Part shown: positions 31,651 through 39,668 of the stretch, piece after piece
How the letters are laid out: each line of letters opens with the position of its first letter
How positions within the stretch are numbered: position 1 is the first letter of the stretch
Position numbers and translations under genes: made by a program
Notes under the pieces: generated by a model
Databases searched by the model: none
Told to the model about the DNA's origin: nothing
The model's input: only the letters and a program-made list of their open reading frames with translations
Origin: Azoarcus sp. Aa7
GTDB taxonomy: Bacteria; Pseudomonadota; Gammaproteobacteria; Burkholderiales; Rhodocyclaceae
Assembly: GCF_014822185.1 (NCBI RefSeq)
Contig: NZ_QVLR01000107.1
Span: 222,414 to 286,413, forward strand
Length of the DNA: 64,000 nucleotides
Reading direction: 5' to 3'

Positions 31651-33606
31651 ATGGATCGCGAAATGCACGACGCCGAAGGTCAGGGTGCCGATACCACGCG
31701 GGTGCGCACTTGGTCGCCCGTGGGGGGCGTATTCATCGCAATAGCCCTCGCCTGTGCGATCGGTGCGGCTTTCGTCGTGTGGCGCCACCTCGGCCAACGT
31801 CACGATGAGCAGGTGTACGTGCATCTGGCGAGCCATTCCGCCGAAGTGGTCCTGAAGGTCAGCGAGCGGTTCCACTCCTATCGCATGCTGCTGCGCGGCG
31901 GGCAGGCGTTTCTGCGCTCACGCGACGACCTCGATCTTGCCATGTGGCGAACCTACCTGCAGCGGCTGTCGTTCCAGGAAGATTTTCCGGGGGTACAGGG
32001 AATCGGATTTGCCCAGTGGATATTGCCGGGCCAGCTCGAGGCACACACGCGGGCGATGCGCGAATTCGCCAGCAGCGACTACAGGGTGTGGCCCGATGGG
32101 CAGCGGGAGTTCCTGAGCAGCATCGTCGTGCTGGAACCGGCCGACTGGCGCAACGCACGTGCGATCGGCTATGACATGTATTCCGAACCGGTCAGGCGCG
32201 AGGCGATGGATCGGGCCGTGCGGTCCGCCGAGCCGGCCCTGAGCGGAAAGACCATTCTCGTCCAGGAAACGGAATCGGACGTGCAGGCAGGCGTTCTGCT
32301 CTACATGCCGCTGTTCGGCGACGGGATGCCGGTCGCGACGGAGGCCGAGCGCTGGGCCGCGCTCAGGGGGTGGGTTTACCTGCCGTTCCGGATGGCCAGC
32401 CTGATGCGCCAGATGCTGGACCAGCATCCCGGGCAGATCCGCATGCAGGTGTTCGACCGGATCCACGCACCGGACGCCCTGCTATACGACAGTCATGCGG
32501 GAATGCCGGAATCCGGGTCCGGTCGGGTCAGTACCGAGCGCGCGCAGCTCGGCGGGATCGAGTGGATCATCCGCCTCGAGGCCCTGCCGTCGTTCGATGC
32601 CGAACCCGACATCCGCCAGGCGGAATTCGTGTCGGTGGTGCTGGTCGGCGTCCTGCTCGTCGTGACGGCGCTGTTCTTCGCGATTACCCGCGAGCGCGCG
32701 GCGCGACTGGCGCGGACCACGGATTCGTTGCGACGGAGCGAGGCGAAATACAGCGCGCTCGTGAATCTTGCCCACGACGGCATAGCGGCGACCGATGCGG
32801 ATTTCAGGCTGACCTTCGTCAATCCCGGATTCGTTGTGCTCGTCGGGCGAGAGGAATCGCGATTGCTCGGACAATCGCTGGACGAGCTATGGGCCGATGG
32901 CGGAGGAGAGCGTCGTGAAGTCATACTGGCGCGCCTTGGTGAAGGGGAAAGCAAACGCTACGAGGTGCGATTGACGCGCGGAGACGGCAGGCAGCTGACC
33001 GTCCTCGTCTCGCTGGCACCGCTCAACGACGGCTGGGGCCGGATGAAGGGCGCCATCGCACTCCTGTCGGACATCACCGAACGCAAGGAGGCCGAGCGGC
33101 GCATTGCGCACATGGCCACGCACGACATCCTGACCGGTGCCGTGAATCGGCTCATGTTCGGCGAACTGCTCGGCTATGCGCTCGTCCAGGCGCGTCGCTC
33201 CGGGCACCGGTTTGCGCTGCTGTTCATCGACCTCGATCATTTCAAGCAGGTCAATGACGACATGGGGCATCACGTCGGCGACTTGCTGCTGTGCGAGGCG
33301 GTCCGGCGCATGCAGGGCTCGATCAGGTCGTCCGATGCGCTGGGGCGGCGGGGCGGGGACGAATTCGTCGTGCTGCTGCCCGAAGTCGGTGCCGACAAGG
33401 ACGCCGAGATCGTCGCGGAGAAGATCCGCAGTGCGCTCGAAAAACCGTTCGTGCTCGAGGGGCGTGAAGTGCGCATTTCGTCGAGCATCGGCATTGCCGT
33501 CTATCCCGAGGACGGCAACGACGATCACGAGCTGATGTGTCGTGCCGACGAGGCCATGTACCGGGCGAAACTCGGCGGGCGCAACCGCGCATGCCGCGTG
33601 CGTTAG
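31651..33606 (+). CDS. CHASE-PAS-GGDEF diguanylate cyclase
   Basis: The 651-residue membrane protein has a first helix (about 22-45), a periplasmic CHASE sensor (about 75-300, with FPGVQGIGFAQWI and AIGYDMYSEPVRREAMD), a second helix (about 328-350), a PAS domain (about 370-490) and a GGDEF domain (about 490-645) with RRGGDEFVVLLPE. The GGDEF motif is intact, so it should make cyclic di-GMP. ATG 31651 is chosen; 31621 is also open. It is divergent from ettA. Confidence 0.9.
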   Translation: MDREMHDAEGQGADTTRVRTWSPVGGVFIAIALACAIGAAFVVWRHLGQRHDEQVYVHLASHSAEVVLKVSERFHSYRMLLRGGQAFLRSRDDLDLAMWRTYLQRLSFQEDFPGVQGIGFAQWILPGQLEAHTRAMREFASSDYRVWPDGQREFLSSIVVLEPADWRNARAIGYDMYSEPVRREAMDRAVRSAEPALSGKTILVQETESDVQAGVLLYMPLFGDGMPVATEAERWAALRGWVYLPFRMASLMRQMLDQHPGQIRMQVFDRIHAPDALLYDSHAGMPESGSGRVSTERAQLGGIEWIIRLEALPSFDAEPDIRQAEFVSVVLVGVLLVVTALFFAITRERAARLARTTDSLRRSEAKYSALVNLAHDGIAATDADFRLTFVNPGFVVLVGREESRLLGQSLDELWADGGGERREVILARLGEGESKRYEVRLTRGDGRQLTVLVSLAPLNDGWGRMKGAIALLSDITERKEAERRIAHMATHDILTGAVNRLMFGELLGYALVQARRSGHRFALLFIDLDHFKQVNDDMGHHVGDLLLCEAVRRMQGSIRSSDALGRRGGDEFVVLLPEVGADKDAEIVAEKIRSALEKPFVLEGREVRISSSIGIAVYPEDGNDDHELMCRADEAMYRAKLGGRNRACRVR

Positions 33607-33630
33607 CGCCAGGGCAGGACCGGACGCGCG

Positions 33631-33909
33631 CTAACCGACGGCGACCAGCGCGATCAGGTCGCCCTCGTCGATCAGGTCGCCTTCATCGACCTTGACCTCG
33701 ACAATGGTGCCGGCTCGGGGCGAAGGGATGTCCATCGCGGTCTTGCCGGTTTCGAGGACGGTCAGGGGTTCGTCGAAGCCGACGGATTCGCCGGCCCGCA
33801 CCAGCACGCTTTGCACGAACACATCCTCTGTCTGGCAGTTTCCGCAACTGTCCCAGCATTCCGGGAATTTCGGCATGCGGATCTCGACGACCTGAACCGC
33901 CACGGTCAT
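33631..33909 (-). CDS. stand-alone biotinyl/lipoyl-domain protein
   Basis: This 92-residue protein is one lipoyl/biotinyl domain: lysine 56 lies in VLETGKTAMDIPSP, at the hairpin turn where E2 lipoyl domains have ETDKA, and the ends VEVKVDEGDLIDEGDLIALV complete the fold. The N-terminus adds a cysteine cluster (CWDSCGNC, residues 18-25) not found in ordinary lipoyl domains. Its ATG overlaps the stop of the NrfJ-like gene (ATGA). No dehydrogenase or carboxylase partner is adjacent. Lipoylation or biotinylation is inferred from the fold. Confidence 0.8.
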   Translation of the reverse strand: MTVAVQVVEIRMPKFPECWDSCGNCQTEDVFVQSVLVRAGESVGFDEPLTVLETGKTAMDIPSPRAGTIVEVKVDEGDLIDEGDLIALVAVG

Positions 33910-34328
33910 CGCCCGCCGGGCGCGGTCGAAACGGCGTCGACGAACATCACCGACTGGAAGGTGCGCTTGAGCAGCTTGCTGTAGAACTGCTCCATGGTCA
34001 CTCCCTCTTCGAACTGGACCATGTCGCCGCGCATGATCTTCATCCGCGCGGTCGCGATCCAGTAGCTCTTTCCTGCCTCATCGACCTCGATGTAGGTGTA
34101 TTCGTTGGCGTCGATCGAATCGAGTGCAACACCGGTGCGGCGCAAGGCCGCGGACTGTTCCGCGCCGGGTCGGATCAGCTGCATTGCAGCGCCCGGCGAG
34201 GGGTGCCCCGGGGGCGGTGCAGGATGGGCCGCTTCGGGCGCCATTGCCAATAGCGCCGCCAACAGCGGGAGGGACAAGCGTGCGGCGGCGTGCACTGGGG
34301 ACACGACCGTCCGGCGAGGGAGTTCCAT
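33906..34328 (-). CDS. NrfJ-like periplasmic protein
   Basis: Starting at ATG 34328 the 140-residue protein has a signal peptide (MELPRRTVVSPVHAAARLSLPLLAALLAMAPEAAHPA, a likely Ala-X-Ala site) and a small beta domain with NEYTYIEVDEAGKSYWIAT, MKIMRGDMVQFEEGVTMEQFYSK and LLKRTFQSVMFVDAV. This pattern matches the NrfJ-related family known beside cytochrome c nitrite reductases. No nrf genes are in the window. It overlaps the lipoyl-domain gene by four bases, so they are made together. Confidence 0.65.
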   Translation of the reverse strand: MELPRRTVVSPVHAAARLSLPLLAALLAMAPEAAHPAPPPGHPSPGAAMQLIRPGAEQSAALRRTGVALDSIDANEYTYIEVDEAGKSYWIATARMKIMRGDMVQFEEGVTMEQFYSKLLKRTFQSVMFVDAVSTAPGGR

Positions 34329-34461
34329 ACTTCGATCCGGCTTGCTGCGAGTACGTGGAAGTGTACTCCTGCATGGCACGCTTGTGCATGCCGTCCTTGT
34401 ACCTTCGCGTAACCGGCAGTCATCCGGCGCCCTGCGCCGGACGCTTGCTCGCTTCCCGGTC

Positions 34462-35238
34462 TCACTTCTCCACGAATGCGCGTTCGATCACGTAGTCGCC
34501 GGGGTCGCCGATGTGCTTCGAAATGTGGAAGCCGCGCGAATCGAGCAAGGTGCAGCAATCCTTGAGCATCGCGGGGCTGCCGCAGATCATGGCGCGGTCG
34601 ATGGCGGGATCCAGTTCGGGCAGTCCGATGTCGCGGAACAGCTTGCCGCTGTTGATGAGGTCGGTGAGGCGCCCCTGGTTCTCGAAGGGTTCGCGCGTGA
34701 CCGTCGGGTAGTAAATGAGTTTGTCGCGCACGAATTCGCCGAAGAATTCGTGTTGCGGCAATTCGTTGGTGATGAAGTCCCGATACGCCAGCTCGGACAC
34801 GGTGCGCACGCCATGGATGAGCACGACGCGCTCGAAGCGCTCGTAGGTTTCGGGATCCTGGATCACGCTCATGAAGGGAGCCAGCCCAGTGCCGGTCGAT
34901 AGCAGGTAGAGGTGCTTGCCCGGCTTGAGGTCGTGCAGCACCAGGGTGCCGGTGGGCTTCTTGCTGACGACGATCGGATCGCCTTCCCTGAGGTGCTGGA
35001 GACGCGAGGTCAGCGGACCGTTGGGCACCTTGATGCTGAAGAATTCGAGGTGCTCCTCGTGGTTCGGGCTCGCGATGCTGTACGCACGGGTCAGCGGGCG
35101 GCCTTCGACTTCGAGGCCGATCATCACGAACTGACCGTTCGTGAACCGCAGCGCCCGGTCGCGGGTGGTACGGAAGCTGAAGAGGGAATCGTTCCAGTGG
35201 TGCACGCTCAGGACGCGCTCGGTCGCCAGGTTGCTCAT
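34462..35238 (-). CDS. fpr: ferredoxin--NADP+ reductase
   Basis: The 258-residue flavoprotein transfers electrons between NADPH and ferredoxin/flavodoxin. FAD binding is shown by RAYSIASPNHEE near residue 51, NADP binding by LLSTGTGLAPFMSVI near 110 and AMICGSPAML near 215. The C-terminus ends FVEK, as in the bacterial Fpr subfamily. It is divergent from a LysR-type regulator, the arrangement of fpr and finR in pseudomonads, where FinR induces fpr under oxidative stress. Confidence 0.93.
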   Translation of the reverse strand: MSNLATERVLSVHHWNDSLFSFRTTRDRALRFTNGQFVMIGLEVEGRPLTRAYSIASPNHEEHLEFFSIKVPNGPLTSRLQHLREGDPIVVSKKPTGTLVLHDLKPGKHLYLLSTGTGLAPFMSVIQDPETYERFERVVLIHGVRTVSELAYRDFITNELPQHEFFGEFVRDKLIYYPTVTREPFENQGRLTDLINSGKLFRDIGLPELDPAIDRAMICGSPAMLKDCCTLLDSRGFHISKHIGDPGDYVIERAFVEK

Positions 35239-35308
35239 CTCGGTCTTGCTCCGCTCCGGTATCTGATGGTGCGATTCTAGTTACTCCTTCTAATCTGATG
35301 CGTGGATA

Positions 35309-35323
35309 ATTCAAATAATGAAT
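35309..35323. promoter_or_regulatory. LysR-type box between fpr and its regulator
   Basis: ATTCAAATAATGAAT is an inverted repeat (ATTCA-N5-TGAAT) that contains the T-N11-A pattern of LysR-type sites. It lies 15 bases before the regulator start and about 70 bases upstream of fpr, so it could serve both autorepression and fpr activation. The 100-base gap is also much more AT-rich than its surroundings. Confidence 0.6.
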
Positions 35324-35338
35324 ATCTGAGAAATCGAT

Positions 35339-36265
35339 ATGAGGCATACCCTCAGGCAGCTGGAAATCTTCGTTGCAACGGCTCGCACAGGCACCGTGTC
35401 GAAGGCGGCGGAGCATCTCTCGATGTCGCAGTCCGCGGCGAGCAGCAGTCTCGCGGAATTCGAGCGCCAGTTCGACGTGCGCCTTTTCGATCGGGTCGGC
35501 AAGTCGCTGCGTCTCAACGAACTCGGTCAGCGCCTGTTGCCGCGTGCGGTTGAGCTCCTCGCACGCGCGGAAGATATCGAGGATCTGCTGCAGGGCGGCA
35601 TGGGCTTCGGCAGCATGAAGATCGGCGCGACGCTCACGATCGGCAACTATCTCGGCACGCTCATCGTGGCAACCTTCCTGCAGCGCCATCCCGAGAGCCG
35701 CATCCACCTGAGCGTGCACAACACGGCGACCATCGTCCAGCAGATCGCGGGCTTCGAGCTCGACATGGGCATGATCGAGGGCAGCTGCCACCATCCCGAC
35801 CTCGAGGCCGTGCCCTGGCTGGAAGACGAGCTGGTGGTGTTCTGCTCACCCTCGCATCCTCTGGCGGATGGTCGGCGGGCTAGCCTCGACGAACTGACAC
35901 GGCAACCGTGGATCCTGCGCGAAATCGGCTCCGGCACGCGCGAGACCTTCGATCAGGCCACGCGTCACATCGCGGCGCGCATAGACGTGCGCCTGGAGCT
36001 GGAGCATACGGAAGCGATCAAACGGGCGGTGGAGTCCGGGTTGGGGATAGGCTGCATTTCGCGCCTCGCGCTGCGGGAGGCGTTCCGGCGCGGCAGTCTG
36101 GTACCCGTCGATACGCCTGAGCTGGACCTGCAGCGCTCCTTCCATTTTCTCTGGCACCGCCAGAAGTTCACGACGCCGGGCATGCGCGCCTTCATTGCCC
36201 TGTGTCGCGAGATGACCGCCGGCGCGCGCACCAGCGACGAGATTCCGCTCGCCTACATCCCCTGA
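35339..36265 (+). CDS. LysR-family regulator, FinR-like
   Basis: The 308-residue regulator begins with a winged HTH (RQLEIFVATARTGTVSKAAEHLSMSQSAASSSLAEFERQ, residues 5-45) followed by a LysR substrate-binding domain. Divergence from fpr and the T-N11-A box in the gap suggest it controls fpr, as FinR does in Pseudomonas putida. The C-terminus (TPELDLQRSFHFLWHRQKFTTPGMRAF) is typical of the CysL/FinR-like subgroup. The effector is unknown. Confidence 0.85.
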   Translation: MRHTLRQLEIFVATARTGTVSKAAEHLSMSQSAASSSLAEFERQFDVRLFDRVGKSLRLNELGQRLLPRAVELLARAEDIEDLLQGGMGFGSMKIGATLTIGNYLGTLIVATFLQRHPESRIHLSVHNTATIVQQIAGFELDMGMIEGSCHHPDLEAVPWLEDELVVFCSPSHPLADGRRASLDELTRQPWILREIGSGTRETFDQATRHIAARIDVRLELEHTEAIKRAVESGLGIGCISRLALREAFRRGSLVPVDTPELDLQRSFHFLWHRQKFTTPGMRAFIALCREMTAGARTSDEIPLAYIP

Positions 36266-36321
36266 TCTTCCGGGGTCGATCGGCGCCGCGGCGCCCTATG
36301 CGATCCTCGGTGGCGACCGAT

Positions 36322-38976
36322 TCAGCCGGCCTGTCCGGCCGTGCCGTGGCCGGTCGCCAACGGCGTCCCCGGCTCCGCCTCGGGCATGTAGGAGGCGACC
36401 TGGCAGGCGATGGCGGCGAGGTAGGGTACGCATTGCAGCCCGAGGATACCGATCCACAGCTGCACCTCGAGGTCGTCGTAACCGCGCTGCAGCACCAACA
36501 CGACGGCGCCCAGCACCAGCGCGAGCAGCAGGCCGATCTCCTCGCGCAGCGGCGAGAAGAAGGCGAGGGTGCCCTTGTCCTTCCACCCCTTGGGCGTGCG
36601 CACGAATTCGCCGCGCCGCTTGACGAGACCGGCGAACACGCCGCGCGCGATCGCATGGGCGAGGCCGACCGACAGCACCGAGGCGCCGAGGATGTCCTTC
36701 CACGGCGCGTCCATCGTGCGCCGGTAAAGGATCGGGCCCAGACCGGCCTTGAAGGCCATGAAGGCGAGGATGGGCAGCGCCAGCGAGGTCACGGGCAGGC
36801 CGAAGGCCTTGGGATAGAACAGGATGCCGACCGTCCACGCCAGGCTGGCGAACGCGAACACGAGCTGCAGCGCGTCGCCGAGCCACGCGAACCAGCCGGT
36901 GAGGAAGTGGTAGCGCTGGGCGAGGTTGAGCCGGCTCGGGCCGATCATCGCGGGCAGGTGGTGCTTGAGGATCTGCATCGCGCCGAAGGCCCAGCGGAAG
37001 CGCTGGCTCTTGATCGCCGGGAAGTCCGCCGGGGTGAGGCCGCGGCCGAGGATGTGGTCGACGTAGCGGGTGTCGTAACCCTTTTCGATCAGGCGCAGAC
37101 CCAGTTCGGTGTCCTCGCAGATGCACCATTCCGACCAGCCGCCGACGTCGTCGAGTGCAAGGCGGCGCACGAGCGTCATCGTGCCGTGCTGGATCAGCGC
37201 ATTGCGCTCGTTGCGGTGGTGCATGCCGATACGGAAGAAACCGTCGAATTCCCAGTTGCACATGCGGCGGAAGGGATGGGTTTCCCAGTCGCGGTGCGCC
37301 TGCGGCGCCTGCACGACGGCGACTTCCGAGTCATCGAAGTGCGGGATCAGGCACGACAGCCAGTCGGGGGACACGACGTAGTCTGCATCGACGACGCCGA
37401 CGACTTCGGCGCGCGGGTCGGTCTGGCGCAGTCCGAAGTTCAGCGCACCGGCCTTGAAACCGGGCCAGTTGTCCAGATGGTAGAAGCGGAAGCGCGGTCC
37501 CAGTTCGGCACAGCGCTGCTCCAGCGGCTTCCACAGCGCCTCGTCCTTGGTGTTGTTGTCGAGGACGAGGACCTCGAAGTTCTGGTACTTCATCGCCGCA
37601 AGGCTGTCGATGGTCGCGATGACCATCTCCGGCGGTTCGTTGCAGCAGGCGAGGTGGATCGAGACGAAGGGCTCCTTGTCCGCATCGTGCGGAGGCAGGG
37701 GCAGGAAGCGGCGGTTCCACTTGCGCTTGAACAGCACCTCGCCGAACTCGAAACCGTGCGACAGCAGCACCGCGATCGTCAGCACCGTTGCGCCGATCAG
37801 CATCGCAAGGCCAACGAGGTCGCGCTGGGTGAGGTAGTAGTCGGCCGGCACGTTGATGCCGATGACGAGCGTCGTCGCACAGGCCTGCACCAGGGCGGCC
37901 AGCCACAGGCGTCCCAGCACGCTCCAGTCGCGCAGGAAGAACGCGATCAGGAACATCGGCAGGAAGGCGATCAGACCCGCGGTGCGCGCCTTCTCGTGCC
38001 AGCGCACATCCTTGACGACGAGGCCATCGAGCGCGAACTTCTGGTGACGGTCGGCATTGAACATGCCCCAGTACGCGCCGGCCCAGCCTTCGATCTCGAT
38101 CTTCCACGGCTGGTCGATCGCTTCCATGATGTAGTAGTCGAGCGTGGCCGAACGCGGATGCGCGAGGAACTCGCGGACGAAGCGCGCCTGGTTTTCGGCC
38201 GAGGCGATCCCCTTGGTGTCGCCGCCGCCCAGGCTGTCCATGACCGGCCCGCGGCTGGGCCAGCCGATTTCGCCGATGACGACCTTTTTCTTGGGGAAGC
38301 GCTTCACGAGTTCGTCATAGCGCATGAGGGCGTAATCGACGGCGCTCTCGACCGGCACGCCCTCGTGATAGGGCAGGAGATGCACGGTGATGAAATCGAC
38401 GCTGTCGACAAGCTCGGGATTCTTCAGCCAGACGTGCCAGGGTTCGGCCGTCGACACCGGCTTCTTGGCTCGCCGCAGCGCCTTGCGCGCCTTGTCGAGG
38501 TGTACAGCGAGCTCCTTGACGGTAAGGTCGCCGCGCAGCAGGACTTCGTTGCCGACGATGACCCGGTCGACGTGCGTATACTTGCGCGCCGATTCGATGA
38601 CCGCGTCGACTTCCTTCGCGTTCTTTTCCTCGTCGGGGCCGATCCACGCACCGGCCATCACGGTCAGTTTGCGATTGAGCGCGAGCGGAACCATGGAGGG
38701 GTTTTCCAGGCTGCCGTAGGTGCGGATGTGTTCGGCAGACTGAGAGAGCAGATCGAGGTCGGCCCCGATCTCGGCTTCGCTCGGGTAGGTGCCTTGCAGC
38801 GGATTCTGGTCGCGCTGGAAGGGACTGTAGGCGTATCCGTGGATGCTGTTGGCGGCGCCGACGAATTCGGTGCCGCGGTTCCAGCGTTCTGCGATCAGGT
38901 ACTGCGCGCCGGCGACGATTCCGGCAAGTATCAGAGCTACGACAATTCGGTAAATCAGCGAAGCCGCGTTTTTCAT
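36322..38976 (-). CDS. ndvB: NdvB-type membrane beta-glucan synthase (GH17 + GT2)
   Basis: The 884-residue protein has an N-terminal helix, a periplasmic GH17 domain with acid/base glutamate in VGNEVLLRG near 144 and nucleophile in VVIGEIGWPSRG near 236, transmembrane helices at about 330-420, a cytoplasmic GT2 domain (about 440-660: VGVVDADYVVSPDW, CEDTELGLRL, QRFRWAFGAMQ) and further C-terminal helices. This matches Pseudomonas/Bradyrhizobium NdvB, which makes cyclic beta-1,3 (1,6) glucans for the periplasm. ATG 38976 is preferred over TTG 38985, which has too short a ribosome-site spacing. Confidence 0.88.
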   Translation of the reverse strand: MKNAASLIYRIVVALILAGIVAGAQYLIAERWNRGTEFVGAANSIHGYAYSPFQRDQNPLQGTYPSEAEIGADLDLLSQSAEHIRTYGSLENPSMVPLALNRKLTVMAGAWIGPDEEKNAKEVDAVIESARKYTHVDRVIVGNEVLLRGDLTVKELAVHLDKARKALRRAKKPVSTAEPWHVWLKNPELVDSVDFITVHLLPYHEGVPVESAVDYALMRYDELVKRFPKKKVVIGEIGWPSRGPVMDSLGGGDTKGIASAENQARFVREFLAHPRSATLDYYIMEAIDQPWKIEIEGWAGAYWGMFNADRHQKFALDGLVVKDVRWHEKARTAGLIAFLPMFLIAFFLRDWSVLGRLWLAALVQACATTLVIGINVPADYYLTQRDLVGLAMLIGATVLTIAVLLSHGFEFGEVLFKRKWNRRFLPLPPHDADKEPFVSIHLACCNEPPEMVIATIDSLAAMKYQNFEVLVLDNNTKDEALWKPLEQRCAELGPRFRFYHLDNWPGFKAGALNFGLRQTDPRAEVVGVVDADYVVSPDWLSCLIPHFDDSEVAVVQAPQAHRDWETHPFRRMCNWEFDGFFRIGMHHRNERNALIQHGTMTLVRRLALDDVGGWSEWCICEDTELGLRLIEKGYDTRYVDHILGRGLTPADFPAIKSQRFRWAFGAMQILKHHLPAMIGPSRLNLAQRYHFLTGWFAWLGDALQLVFAFASLAWTVGILFYPKAFGLPVTSLALPILAFMAFKAGLGPILYRRTMDAPWKDILGASVLSVGLAHAIARGVFAGLVKRRGEFVRTPKGWKDKGTLAFFSPLREEIGLLLALVLGAVVLVLQRGYDDLEVQLWIGILGLQCVPYLAAIACQVASYMPEAEPGTPLATGHGTAGQAG

Positions 38977-39236
38977 CAGGATCAATGTCCCTCGAGGACT
39001 GCATCAAACACCGCAGCACCAGCGCCCGGCGGGCGAGGCACCCGGCCTTGCGGTGCAACAGAATGGTTCAGGCTATGCCAGAATTCGCACATACGGGCCC
39101 GTACAGCCGTTGGCCGCGGAGTTTATGCGGTTTTTCTTCCGCTTAGCAAAGAGATTGTGGGCTAATTTGCAACACATTACCGCCCCGTTTCAGGGGTGTT
39201 GATTAATAAGGAATAACGGCGTTGTCAGGAAACGAA

Positions 39237-39668
39237 ATGCGGTGGTCCGGTGCCGTCGCGCGACTGGTCTGGGTGAGTTCGATCGTGCTGGCCGCGGTCC
39301 TTCTGTTGCGCTACGCAGTGCTCGAGGCGGGCGTGTTCCCGGCCGACTGCAAGCCGCAGCTCGCCGACGGCCCGGAGGGGCTGTGTCTCGCGAAATGGGC
39401 GCTCGTCCAGATGTTCATGCAGCAGCGGCTCGGCTGGGTGAGCCTGGTCCTGGGCGTGCTCGCCTTCGTGTCGCGCCGGCGGGCCGTCGCCTGGGGCGGA
39501 TGGCTCAGCGGGATCGCGGGACTCGTGCTCTACAGTTTCGATTACGCTGCCGTCGGTGCCATGCTGTCGCTACTGGTCCTTGCGCATGATGGCGCGCAGG
39601 CACGGCGCGGCGAGGAACAGGCCGGTCGCGAGCCACGCGATGGCCTGAGGGTTGATGGGCTCCGGTAA
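39237..39668 (+). CDS. small multi-helix membrane protein, unknown function
   Basis: The 143-residue protein has about four hydrophobic segments (RLVWVSSIVLAAVLLLRYAV, WALVQMFMQQRLGWVSLVLGVLAFV, WGGWLSGIAGLVLYSFDY, AAVGAMLSLLVLAHDG). ATG 39237 follows an AGGA at six bases; the TTG at 39222 is less likely. It sits between the two GH17 membrane genes and its last 99 bases overlap the 3' end of the second one on the other strand. No family recognised; a link to glucan synthesis is only by position. Confidence 0.62.
   Translation: MRWSGAVARLVWVSSIVLAAVLLLRYAVLEAGVFPADCKPQLADGPEGLCLAKWALVQMFMQQRLGWVSLVLGVLAFVSRRRAVAWGGWLSGIAGLVLYSFDYAAVGAMLSLLVLAHDGAQARRGEEQAGREPRDGLRVDGLR

Noticed and set aside
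36202..39165. Plus-strand open frame of 987 codons
   Set aside because: It is antisense to ndvB, which has full GH17 and GT2 motifs.
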